Of a stretch of 39,623 nt of DNA, positions 7,806 through 13,851 are shown piece after piece (the first letter of the stretch is position 1; every line of letters starts with the position of its first letter). The stretch lies in contig JAZADN010000114.1 in the NCBI GenBank assembly GCA_036123585.1, positions 1 to 39,623 on the forward strand. Reading direction: 5' to 3'. Origin of the DNA: UBA9410 sp036123585 (GTDB lineage: Bacteria; Actinomycetota; Acidimicrobiia; Acidimicrobiales; MedAcidi-G1). The notes under the pieces are model-generated. The model saw only the letters and a list, made by a program, of their open reading frames with translations. It did no database searches and had not been told where the DNA came from. A program made the translations under genes and the position numbers.

Positions 7806-8177
7806 TCAGTCGTCGAGCAGATCGAGGATCCGCTCGGACGGTCGGGCCACCACCGCCCGGTCGCCGACGAGCCCCACAGGACGCTGCATCAGGGCCGGGT
7901 GGGCGAGCAGCAGGTCCACTACGGCGTCGAGGTCGTCGAGGGAGGCCTCGACGACGCCTGAGTCGGCGAAAGCGGGGTCGCGACGCACCATGTCGCCCGG
8001 TACCTCGTCGACTGCGCCGAGGATGCGCAACAGGTCCTCGCGGTCGAGAGGTGTTTTCAGGTAGTCGACGATGTCGAACTCGACGCCGCGCTCCTCGAGC
8101 AGGCCGAGAGCGCCTCGGGACTTCCCTCAGCGGGGATTGTGGACCAGCAGCATTCGGCGGGGATCGAGGGTGGCCAT
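7806..8177 (-). CDS. ArsC-family thioredoxin-fold protein with in-frame TGA (predicted selenocysteine) at the catalytic position
   Basis: Read from ATG 8177 through one in-frame TGA, this gives a complete 123-residue ArsC/Spx-fold protein. It begins MATLDPRRMLLVHNPRU, then GKSRGALGLLEERGVEFD, 'DYLKTPLD', 'VRRDPAF' and 'HPALMQRPVGLVGDRAVVARP', the last being the conserved RP region of ArsC. The TGA is codon 17 (8127-8129), exactly where family members have the redox cysteine of HNPxCxxS. Translation after the TGA stays in frame to a TGA stop at 7806. A hairpin at 8104-8118 follows as a possible bacterial SECIS. There is no other cysteine, so a resolving thiol would have to come from glutaredoxin, thioredoxin or a mycothiol-type partner. 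A TACGGT box 8 nt before the ATG supports the start. The alternative, a pseudogene or read error, is unlikely because a second ArsC in this window has the same feature. Whether the substrate is arsenate is not shown. Confidence 0.85.
8104..8118 (-). promoter_or_regulatory. Candidate bacterial SECIS hairpin of the first ArsC-like gene
   Basis: On the coding strand, 8 nt after the in-frame TGA, CCGAG pairs perfectly with CTCGG around a GCGCT loop. An outer extension (AGU with GCU across a small internal loop) is possible. Position just 3' of the UGA fits bacterial SelB-binding elements, and the first loop base is G. Not folded computationally. Confidence 0.55.
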
Positions 8178-8185
8178 GACCTCCG

Positions 8186-8191
8186 ACCGTA
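8186..8191 (-). promoter_or_regulatory. TANNNT -10 box of the first ArsC-like gene
   Basis: TACGGT on the minus strand lies 8 nt before ATG 8177, the same spacing as at several genes here, supporting a leaderless start there. Confidence 0.5.
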
Positions 8192-8226
8192 CCGGGCCGG
8201 GCTACGGCGGGTGGGGCCGGAGGTCG

Positions 8227-8232
8227 TAGAAT
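8227..8232 (+). promoter_or_regulatory. TANNNT -10 box of the YbaK-like gene
   Basis: TAGAAT is 7 nt before ATG 8240, with no Shine-Dalgarno. The divergent ArsC-like box starts only 36 bases away, so the two transcripts are back to back. Confidence 0.55.
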
Positions 8233-8239
8233 CGTCCGA

Positions 8240-8713
8240 ATGAGCCGCCGGAGCGACGCCATCGAACGCTTCACGGTCGAGGCCGAGGCGTCAGGCCTGG
8301 AAATCGAGGTCCAGCGCTACCCGGGAGGGACCCGCACCGCGGCGGACGCTGCCGAGGCGGTGGGCTGCCACGTCGACCAGATCGTCAAGTCGCTGGTCTT
8401 CATGGCCGACGTGCGGCCGGTGCTGGTGTTGTGCAGCGGCGGTCGGCGGGTCGACGAGGAGCGCTTGGCGTCCTATCTGGGCACAGAGATCCGCATCGCC
8501 GGGGCCAGCGAGGTCCGGGCAGCCACCGGCTTCGCCATCGGGGGGACCCCGCCGTTGGGGCACACGGTGCCATTGCGGACCGTCGTCGACCCACATCTCA
8601 TGGACTTCGACGAGGTGTGGGCGGCGGCAGGGACGCCGGACTCGGTGTTCCCGGTGAAGCCGAAGGATCTCGTCAGGGCGACCGCCGGCGCGGTCGTTGG
8701 CGTCACGCGCTGA
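8240..8713 (+). CDS. YbaK/aminoacyl-tRNA deacylase domain protein
   Basis: A 157-residue single-domain protein of the YbaK/ProX/EbsC editing family, which hydrolyses mischarged aminoacyl-tRNA in trans. Visible family marks are the 'VDQIVKSLVF' segment with the key lysine K50, 'LVLCSGGRRVDEERLA', and 'ATGFAIGGTPPLGH', the glycine-rich loop lining the pocket. Length matches stand-alone YbaK proteins. The start is fixed by the TAGAAT box 7 nt upstream. The 3' end overlaps the convergent Lrp/AsnC gene by 11 bp. Which mischarged tRNA it clears cannot be told. Confidence 0.9.
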   Translation: MSRRSDAIERFTVEAEASGLEIEVQRYPGGTRTAADAAEAVGCHVDQIVKSLVFMADVRPVLVLCSGGRRVDEERLASYLGTEIRIAGASEVRAATGFAIGGTPPLGHTVPLRTVVDPHLMDFDEVWAAAGTPDSVFPVKPKDLVRATAGAVVGVTR

Positions 8714-9191
8714 GCCGGGCCTGGGCGGCACCGTCGACGTAGTCCAGCGGCAGGGCCGTGGTGGACTTGAGGTCCTCCATCACGAAGATGGACCGGAAGC
8801 CGGCGAAGTCGACGGCCCGGGTCATCCGCTTGTAGAAGTCGTCATAGGCGGCGATGTCGGGGACGACGACGCGGAGCATGTAGTCGACCTGTCCGCTCGT
8901 GCGCCAAGCGTCGACTATCTCCGGAAAGTCGGTGATGCCCGCCACGAACTGGTCCAGCCAGGCCGCCGAGTGGTCGCTGGCCCGGATCTCCACCAGTGCC
9001 ATGAGGCCGAGGTTGACCTTGGTCCGGTCCACCAGTTCGACCCGGCGGGTGAGGACGCCCCGTTCTCGGAGTCGCTGGATTCGACGCCAGCACGAGGTGG
9101 CCGACAGGCCCACTTTCTCGCCGAGCTCTGACGTTGAAAGCGAGGCGTCCTCCTGGAGGATCTGCACGAGATGGCGGTCGACATCGTCCAT
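8703..9191 (-). CDS. Lrp/AsnC-family transcriptional regulator
   Basis: A 162-residue feast/famine regulator. The N-terminal winged helix-turn-helix (residues 1-60; LSTSELGEKVGLSATSCWRRIQRL) is followed by an RAM/AsnC ligand domain (about 65-150) with 'GQVDYMLRVVVPDIAAYDDF'. Such proteins form octameric discs and bind amino acids. No good Shine-Dalgarno precedes the ATG. A 15-bp inverted repeat occupies the stretch just upstream, which suggests autoregulation. The divergent DUF6356-like gene may share control. Convergent overlap with the YbaK-like gene. Confidence 0.93.
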   Translation of the reverse strand: MDDVDRHLVQILQEDASLSTSELGEKVGLSATSCWRRIQRLRERGVLTRRVELVDRTKVNLGLMALVEIRASDHSAAWLDQFVAGITDFPEIVDAWRTSGQVDYMLRVVVPDIAAYDDFYKRMTRAVDFAGFRSIFVMEDLKSTTALPLDYVDGAAQARLSA

Positions 9192-9193
9192 GC

Positions 9194-9208
9194 TGCAAGA
9201 GTGTTGCA
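9194..9208. promoter_or_regulatory. Candidate Lrp/AsnC operator overlapping its own transcription start
   Basis: A perfect 15-bp inverted repeat, TGCAA-N5-TTGCA, begins 3 bp before the regulator's ATG. A minus-strand TATTTT (-10 candidate) at 9210-9215 would put the transcription start inside the repeat. Size and symmetry fit Lrp/AsnC sites; the neighbouring 9209-9270 stretch is unusually AT-rich for this genome. Confidence 0.5.
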
Positions 9209-9292
9209 GAAAATAGCGATCATGAGAAATAAATTGACTCTAAGTTCACCAAAGAGAGTGAAGAACGCACGCATTTGGTGGTGGATCGTCCC

Positions 9293-9298
9293 TATGTT
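9293..9298 (+). promoter_or_regulatory. TANNNT -10 box of the DUF6356-like gene
   Basis: TATGTT lies 6 nt before ATG 9305; no Shine-Dalgarno is present. It supports ATG 9305 over the upstream GTG at 9275. Confidence 0.45.
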
Positions 9299-9304
9299 CT
9301 CCCC

Positions 9305-9568
9305 ATGGCGATCCACCACGCGTTCACGGACCATCCAGCCTCGGTCGGCCAGACATGGGGCCAGCACGCCCGCTTCGCCCTCTCGGTGGCCGGCACCCTG
9401 GCGGTGGCGGCCATGGCCGCCACCGTTCACGCCGTGGTCCCGGCGCTGTTCCCGACCACGGCCAGTCGGGCCATCAACCGACTCCACGACCGTGTGCACC
9501 ATCGGGCGAATGGTCCCGGGAGTGCTGAGGCTGCGAAGATCGCCGACATGGAGCCTCACGCCGCCTGA
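9305..9568 (+). CDS. DUF6356-like small membrane protein
   Basis: An 87-residue protein with N-terminal 'FTDHPASVGQTWGQHARFAL', one or two hydrophobic segments at about 28-50 (SVAGTLAVAAMAATVHAVVPALF) and a conserved-looking 'SRAINRLHDRV'. From memory this pattern (FTDHPxSVGExYxxH ... HALxPFLF ... RLHDRM) is the DUF6356 family, mostly seen in proteobacteria and some actinobacteria. Role unknown; it is probably a small inner-membrane protein. The ATG at 9305 is preferred because the family begins there and a TATGTT box is 6 nt upstream. It is divergent from the Lrp/AsnC gene. Confidence 0.75.
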   Translation: MAIHHAFTDHPASVGQTWGQHARFALSVAGTLAVAAMAATVHAVVPALFPTTASRAINRLHDRVHHRANGPGSAEAAKIADMEPHAA

Positions 9569-9592
9569 AATGGGCTGCCTGAACCGGGACGG

Positions 9593-10594
9593 GTGACAGG
9601 GGCATCGGCGCCTCTGCTCGTAGAGGTAACCCGGGGAAACCGGGTGGAGAGTCGGCACGAGGTCGATGTGGTCGTCGTCGACGCCTCTGGTGCCGTCGTC
9701 CGCTCGTGGGGCGATCCGACCTGTCCGGTCCTCCCCCGATCGGCGGTCAAGCCGTTGCAGGCCCTCCCGCTGGTGGCCACCGGTGCCGCCGACGCGTTCG
9801 GGTTGGGCGACGTGGAGCTGGCACTGGCCTGTGCCAGCCACGACGGTGAGCCGGCCCACGTGGCCGCGGTGGAGTCGTGGCTGGACCGAATCGGCCTGGC
9901 CGTCGACCATCTGGCTTGCGGAGCGCATCCGCCGTTGCACCAGAGGTCTGCCGCCGATCTCGCAGTGTCGGGGGTTGATCCCACCGATGCGCACAACAAC
10001 TGCTCGGGCAAGCACGCCGGGTTCCTGACTGTCTGCCAGCACCTCGGACTCCCGGTCGAGGGCTACCTAAGGCCGGACCACCCCTTGCAGGCCGCCCACG
10101 TCACGCCTGCGTTGGCCGAGGCCTGTCGGTTCGATCTATCGGGTCAGGCCCCGGGAGTCGACGGCTGTGGAATCCCCGTCTGGTCGCTGCCACTGGACCG
10201 TCTGGCCGCCGGATGGGTCGGGCTGGGTGTCAACGCCTCGCGGAACGTCGGGGGAGTGGCGGCTCGCCTGCTGGCGGCCATGAGGTCCGAGCGTTTCCAC
10301 GTGGCCGGCTCGACGCGGGCCTGTACCAGGCTCATCGGTGCCTGTACCGGCGGAACGGTGGTCAAGACAGGCGCCGAGGGAGTCTTCTGTGCCGTGGTCT
10401 CCGACGACGGCCTCGGCCTGGCCCTGAAGGTCCGCGACGGCGCAGGTCGGGCAGCAGATGCCGCTGTCGAATGGCTACTCGCCTCGCTAGGCCGCTACGA
10501 CGGCCCTATCGGGAGGATTCTCGTCAACCGGGCCGGCATCCAGGTCGGCGAGGTCCGTGTCGCTGGGGACGGGACGGCGTTCGGGTCGCCTTGA
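9593..10594 (+). CDS. Asparaginase of the Rhizobium etli type (Asparaginase_II family)
   Basis: A 333-residue protein of the thermolabile R. etli-type asparaginases (PF06089), which split L-asparagine to aspartate and ammonia and are unrelated to E. coli AnsB. Diagnostic motifs are all present: RSAVKPLQALP at 49-59 with the catalytic Ser-Lys pair, ACASHDGEP at 79-87, and HNNCSGKHAGF at 134-144. It starts with GTG 24 bp after the DUF6356-like gene and may be cotranscribed with it. The amino-acid-sensing Lrp/AsnC regulator next door is a plausible controller. Confidence 0.92.
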   Translation: MTGASAPLLVEVTRGNRVESRHEVDVVVVDASGAVVRSWGDPTCPVLPRSAVKPLQALPLVATGAADAFGLGDVELALACASHDGEPAHVAAVESWLDRIGLAVDHLACGAHPPLHQRSAADLAVSGVDPTDAHNNCSGKHAGFLTVCQHLGLPVEGYLRPDHPLQAAHVTPALAEACRFDLSGQAPGVDGCGIPVWSLPLDRLAAGWVGLGVNASRNVGGVAARLLAAMRSERFHVAGSTRACTRLIGACTGGTVVKTGAEGVFCAVVSDDGLGLALKVRDGAGRAADAAVEWLLASLGRYDGPIGRILVNRAGIQVGEVRVAGDGTAFGSP

Positions 10595-10608
10595 GGACAC
10601 GGCGTCCG

Positions 10609-10614
10609 TAGGGT
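10609..10614 (+). promoter_or_regulatory. Probable -10 box for the SDR gene
   Basis: TAGGGT sits about 55 nt before ATG 10670, giving a 5' UTR of roughly 45-50 nt. This contrasts with the leaderless neighbours. Confidence 0.3.
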
Positions 10615-10669
10615 GGCCCGATCCCGCGGACGGCGGGACCTGACGACCCACGCGAGACGGGAACGGGAC

Positions 10670-11572
10670 ATGGGCAGCTGCGACGGACGGGTGGTGATCG
10701 TGACCGGGGCCGGACGGGGGCTCGGAAAGGCCCACGCACTGGCCTACGCCGCAGAGGGTGCCCGAGTGGTGGTCAACGACCTCGGGGTAGGCCGTGAGGG
10801 CCAGGATCCCGACGCCGGTCCGTCCCCGGCCGAAGAGGTGGTGGCTGAGATCGAGTTCATGGGAGGCGAGGCAATCGTTGATGGCGCCGACGTGGCCGAC
10901 TGGGCCCAGGCCGAGGCCATGGTGGCAGCGGCGATCGACCGGTGGGGACGACTCGACACGCTGGTCTGCAACGCGGGGTTCTTGCGCGACCGCATGCTGG
11001 CCAACATGTCCGAGGAGGAGTGGGACTCTGTGACTCGGGTCCACCTCAAGGGCCACTTCGTGCCCGCCCGACATGCCATCGCCCATTGGCGCGACCGGAG
11101 CAAGGCCGGTGAGGACGTCGATGCCCGGGTGGTCATGACCTCGTCGGGCGCCGGACTCATGGGAAGCGTGGGCCAAGGTAACTATGCGGCGGCCAAGGCG
11201 GGGATCGCCCTGCTAGTCGTCCAGGCGGCCGTTGAGTGGGGCCGCTACGGGGTGCTGGTCAACGGCGTGGCCCCGGATGCCCGGACCCGTATGACCGAAG
11301 GCGTCTTCTACGGCGACGCCCCCGAGGACGCGTGGGACGAGAAGGACCCGGCCAACGTGTCGCCGCTGATGGTCTGGCTGGGCAGCGACGACTGCGACGT
11401 GACCGGCCGGGTGTTCGAGGCCACCGGAGGGCAACTGAACGTGTGCGACGGTTGGCAGCACGGTCCGGTTGTCTCGGTGGGGGCCCGCCGCATGGAGGTT
11501 GCTGAGGTGGGCGACGCCGTCCACCGCTCGATTGCCGGAGCACCAGACCCAGCCCCCGTCTTCGGGTCCTGA
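10670..11572 (+). CDS. Short-chain dehydrogenase/reductase (MFE-2 / 17-beta-HSD-like)
   Basis: A 300-residue classical SDR. The cofactor loop TGAGRGLG is at 12-19, NAG at 101-103, and the catalytic Ser-Tyr-Lys are S158/S159, Y172 and K176 (YxxxK). The insert 'GVGREGQDPDAGPSPAEEVV' after beta-2 resembles the (3R)-hydroxyacyl-CoA dehydrogenase part of multifunctional enzyme 2 and FabG-like steroid enzymes, so an acyl-CoA or steroid substrate is likely. ATG 10670 is preferred over GTG 10613 because homology begins at 'DGRVVIVTGAG' and a GGGA stretch lies just upstream. The coding sequence ends 22 bp before the convergent GntR gene. Confidence 0.9.
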   Translation: MGSCDGRVVIVTGAGRGLGKAHALAYAAEGARVVVNDLGVGREGQDPDAGPSPAEEVVAEIEFMGGEAIVDGADVADWAQAEAMVAAAIDRWGRLDTLVCNAGFLRDRMLANMSEEEWDSVTRVHLKGHFVPARHAIAHWRDRSKAGEDVDARVVMTSSGAGLMGSVGQGNYAAAKAGIALLVVQAAVEWGRYGVLVNGVAPDARTRMTEGVFYGDAPEDAWDEKDPANVSPLMVWLGSDDCDVTGRVFEATGGQLNVCDGWQHGPVVSVGARRMEVAEVGDAVHRSIAGAPDPAPVFGS

Positions 11573-11594
11573 CCCTTCCGACGGTTTCCCGGCC

Positions 11595-12056
11595 TCAGGT
11601 CGGTTTCGCCACCACCTCGGCTTTCAGCGAGCGAGCGAGGGCCTCGTCCAGTAGTGAGTGTGCCTCGGCACCGGTGACACCCAACTGACGCAGTTCGAAG
11701 GCGAAGCGGTCCGCTGCTCCAGCTAAGCGCTCCCGCCGTTGGCGCAGCGGCTCCGAGTGTGGTGGTTCGTCGACTACGAACGTGCCTCGCCGGCCCCTCC
11801 CCTCAACGGCACCGTCCACCTCCAGTTCCCGGTAGGTCCGGGCTACCGTGCCCGGGGCCATCGCCGCAACGGCTGCCAGATGGCGGACAGTGGGGAGACG
11901 AGATCCCGGAGGTAGGTGGCCTACGGCGACCATGACCGATAGCTGTGCCCGGAGTTGCTCGTAGAGGGGAACGCCGGCATCCGGGTCTAGGCGCAGCACC
12001 AGGCGTCGTGTCCGACCGGTGGGGTCGGTGGAGTCGACGATCAGCGGAGCAGACAT
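11595..12056 (-). CDS. GntR-family transcriptional regulator, YtrA type
   Basis: A 153-residue repressor-like protein. The GntR winged helix lies at about 28-98 ('GVPLYEQLRAQL', 'LPPGSRLPTVRHLA', 'APGTVARTYRELEVDGAVEGRGRRGTFV'). A short helical tail of about 50 residues is typical of the YtrA subgroup, which usually controls neighbouring ABC transporter genes. No transporter lies beside it here; the divergent neighbour is the PII gene. The candidate -10 TACGAT is 10 nt before the ATG. The gene is preceded by an AT-rich 156-bp intergenic region holding a palindrome, a possible shared operator. Confidence 0.9.
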   Translation of the reverse strand: MSAPLIVDSTDPTGRTRRLVLRLDPDAGVPLYEQLRAQLSVMVAVGHLPPGSRLPTVRHLAAVAAMAPGTVARTYRELEVDGAVEGRGRRGTFVVDEPPHSEPLRQRRERLAGAADRFAFELRQLGVTGAEAHSLLDEALARSLKAEVVAKPT

Positions 12057-12100
12057 CTAACTGTTGATCGTACCAGTACAAAAGGATGATTGGGATTGAC

Positions 12101-12113
12101 ACATTGCCAATGT
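12101..12113. promoter_or_regulatory. Palindrome in the GntR-PII divergent intergenic region
   Basis: ACATTG-C-CAATGT is a perfect 13-bp palindrome in an AT-rich stretch between two divergent genes. It overlaps the end of a -35-like TTGACA (12096-12101) facing the PII gene. It could be the operator for the GntR regulator or a nitrogen regulator; which one is unknown. Confidence 0.35.
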
Positions 12114-12212
12114 CTTGCCTTTACAAGTAATACAAAGAAGACTCTGTCCCATTAGCAGCACCTTCGGGTGGGCACGATGTCCGGCAGTGTCCGGGAGAAC
12201 GGGAGATTCGAC

Positions 12213-12551
12213 ATGAAGCTGGTCACGGCGGTCATCAAGCCCTTCAAGCTCGACGACGTGAAGGACGGCCTCGCCGCCCTCGGCGTGCAAGGCATGACGG
12301 TCAGCGAGGTCCAGGGCTTCGGTCGGCAAGGCGGCCACAGCGAGACCTACCGCGGTACCGAGTACAAAGTGCTCTTCACCCCCAAGACCCGGGTCGAGGT
12401 CGTGGTCGACGACGACGTGGCCGACCGCGTGGTCGAGACCATCGCGGACGCCGCTCGTACCGAGAAGATCGGTGATGGCAAGGTCTGGGTGACCGATGTG
12501 GGCAGCCTGGTCCGCATCCGCACCGGTGAACGTGGCGCCGACGCGGTCTGA
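12213..12551 (+). CDS. PII signal transduction protein (GlnB/GlnK)
   Basis: A 112-residue PII protein that integrates 2-oxoglutarate, ATP/ADP and nitrogen status. It begins with the canonical MKLVTAVIKPFKLDDVKDGL; the T-loop carries Y51 in 'YRGTEYKV', the residue modified by uridylylation or, in actinobacteria, adenylylation. The C-terminal 'GDGKVWV' signature is present. The ATG at 12213 is fixed by the family N terminus and a GGGAG at 12201-12205. Unlike the usual arrangement, neither amtB nor glnD/glnE lies beside it; it is divergent from a GntR regulator. Confidence 0.96.
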   Translation: MKLVTAVIKPFKLDDVKDGLAALGVQGMTVSEVQGFGRQGGHSETYRGTEYKVLFTPKTRVEVVVDDDVADRVVETIADAARTEKIGDGKVWVTDVGSLVRIRTGERGADAV

Positions 12552-12618
12552 GTCACCGGGTCCTCTGGGCCGCGGACACGTAGCGCCGCCAAACCCACCG
12601 AGTAAGGGCGACGGCGAG

Positions 12619-12624
12619 TACCGT
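12619..12624 (+). promoter_or_regulatory. TANNNT -10 box of the crotonase gene at 12633
   Basis: TACCGT lies exactly 8 nt before ATG 12633; no Shine-Dalgarno is visible. It suggests a leaderless transcript. Confidence 0.5.
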
Positions 12625-12632
12625 CGCCATCC

Positions 12633-13484
12633 ATGAGCGACGAGGGCGCACCACCAACCGGGGAGACGGATGCCGAGGCCTTGGTCCGGTACGAGATCCG
12701 CAACCAGGTGGCCTGGATCACCATTGACAATCCGACTAAGGGCAACGCCTTGTCGCCCGACATGCGTGACCGCATAGCAGCGTTGGTGTCGGGGACCAAC
12801 GGCCGGTTCGAGGTAAGGGCCATCGTCATCACCGCGGCGGGCGACAAGTTGTTCTGTTCGGGTGCAGACATCAGTGTCAGCCGTGAGTTCGCCCCCCGCC
12901 CTGACGACGCGCCGGAACTGGTCGTCGGTGAGTCCCGCCGCATGATGCTCGACGGCCAGCTCAAGCTGATGCCGGCCATCCTGGACTGTGAGCTGCCGGT
13001 CATCGCCGCGGTCAACGGCACGGCGGCCGGCGTGGGTGCCCACCTCGCTCTGTGCTGCGACCTGGTCATCATGGCCGACCATTCCAAGTTCATCGAGGTC
13101 TTTGCCCGACGCGGCCTCGTCCCCGACGGTCTCGGCGCCTGGATCCTTCCCCGACTCGTCGGTCTTCAGAAGGCCAAGGAGCTCATGTTTTTCGCCGAGG
13201 ACATCGGGGCCGATGAGGCATTGCGCCTAGGCCTGTGCAACAGGGTGGTCTCTGGTGCCGAGTTGCAGGACGCGGCCGCAGAGTGGGCCGGTCGTCTCGC
13301 CTCCGGGCCGACCCGCAGCTTCATGATGACCAAGTGGCTGGTGAACCGGTCGCTGGACGTCGATCGTCGCACGTTGGAGGACAACGAGGCATGGGCCGTG
13401 GAACTCAACAACGGCACCATGGACATGGCCGAGGGCATCGCCAGCTTCCGGGAACGCCGCGACCCCGTCTGGCGGGGCTTTTGA
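12633..13484 (+). CDS. Enoyl-CoA hydratase/isomerase family protein
   Basis: A 283-residue crotonase-fold protein. Oxyanion-hole motifs are recognisable: 'KLFCSGADIS' and 'AAVNGTAAGVGAHLALCCDLVIM'. The two catalytic glutamates of classical crotonase are not evident. The GG(G)CEL position reads 'GVGAHL', and the second reads 'FARRGLVPDGLG', where only an Asp is near. It is therefore better called an isomerase, hydratase-like or other crotonase than a true hydratase. It is followed in the same direction by a small hypothetical gene and the second Sec-ArsC-like gene, with short gaps. Confidence 0.9.
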   Translation: MSDEGAPPTGETDAEALVRYEIRNQVAWITIDNPTKGNALSPDMRDRIAALVSGTNGRFEVRAIVITAAGDKLFCSGADISVSREFAPRPDDAPELVVGESRRMMLDGQLKLMPAILDCELPVIAAVNGTAAGVGAHLALCCDLVIMADHSKFIEVFARRGLVPDGLGAWILPRLVGLQKAKELMFFAEDIGADEALRLGLCNRVVSGAELQDAAAEWAGRLASGPTRSFMMTKWLVNRSLDVDRRTLEDNEAWAVELNNGTMDMAEGIASFRERRDPVWRGF

Positions 13485-13503
13485 CGTTGGCCATCCGGAT
13501 TCC

Positions 13504-13818
13504 GTGATCATTCGGGTGAGTGCCAGCGGCGACGTCCGCGTCGACGAGGACGACGTGTTCAACGACTTCCGCGTGGAGGCACCGGTGGGTATGGCCGGCC
13601 AGGACCTCGCCGCCACCATGGGGGAGGGCACCCGAGCCGACGGTGACTACCTCTGGATCGCTGAGGCGGCCGTCCGCCACTGGGCTGGCCGGGCGCACCG
13701 GGATGCGGACGATGCGTGGAACGAGGGCTTCTCCGGAATGGTCGACTACGCGCGCTCCAAGGGATTTACCGACCCGTCGGGCACCCACCTTCGTGCCCAT
13801 GTCGAGCATTCAGACTGA
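13504..13818 (+). CDS. Conserved-looking hypothetical protein
   Basis: A 104-residue acidic protein starting with GTG (MIIRVSASGDVRVDEDD). It contains no membrane segment, signal peptide or cysteine, and has a Trp/His-rich middle (YLWIAEAAVRHWAGRAHRDADDAWNEGF). I do not recognise the family. Its codon use has the strong GC3 bias of its neighbours, and the spacing (19 bp after the crotonase, 33 bp before the Sec-ArsC-like gene) supports a real gene in the same operon. Overlapping minus-strand frames look like shadows. Confidence 0.65.
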   Translation: MIIRVSASGDVRVDEDDVFNDFRVEAPVGMAGQDLAATMGEGTRADGDYLWIAEAAVRHWAGRAHRDADDAWNEGFSGMVDYARSKGFTDPSGTHLRAHVEHSD

Positions 13819-13851
13819 CCCGATTCCGACCGACCCGAGACAGGAGTTCAC

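Noticed and set aside
8104..8177. First ArsC-like gene as a pseudogene or sequencing error
   Set aside because: The frame is intact on both sides of a single TGA located exactly at the catalytic cysteine, and an independent paralog at 13852 shows the same. Random nonsense mutations hitting the same codon twice are improbable.
7006..8274. Long antisense frames (for example 7006-8274 minus, 8915-10042 minus, 12057-13082 minus)
   Set aside because: They are Arg/Pro/Gly-rich shadows in other frames of well-recognised genes, show no family motifs, and are expected in very GC-rich DNA.
12159..12170. CACC-TTCG-GGTG mini-hairpin in the PII leader as an attenuator or riboswitch
   Set aside because: Only a 4-bp stem with a TTCG tetraloop and no alternative pairing or T-run; too small to call a regulatory RNA.
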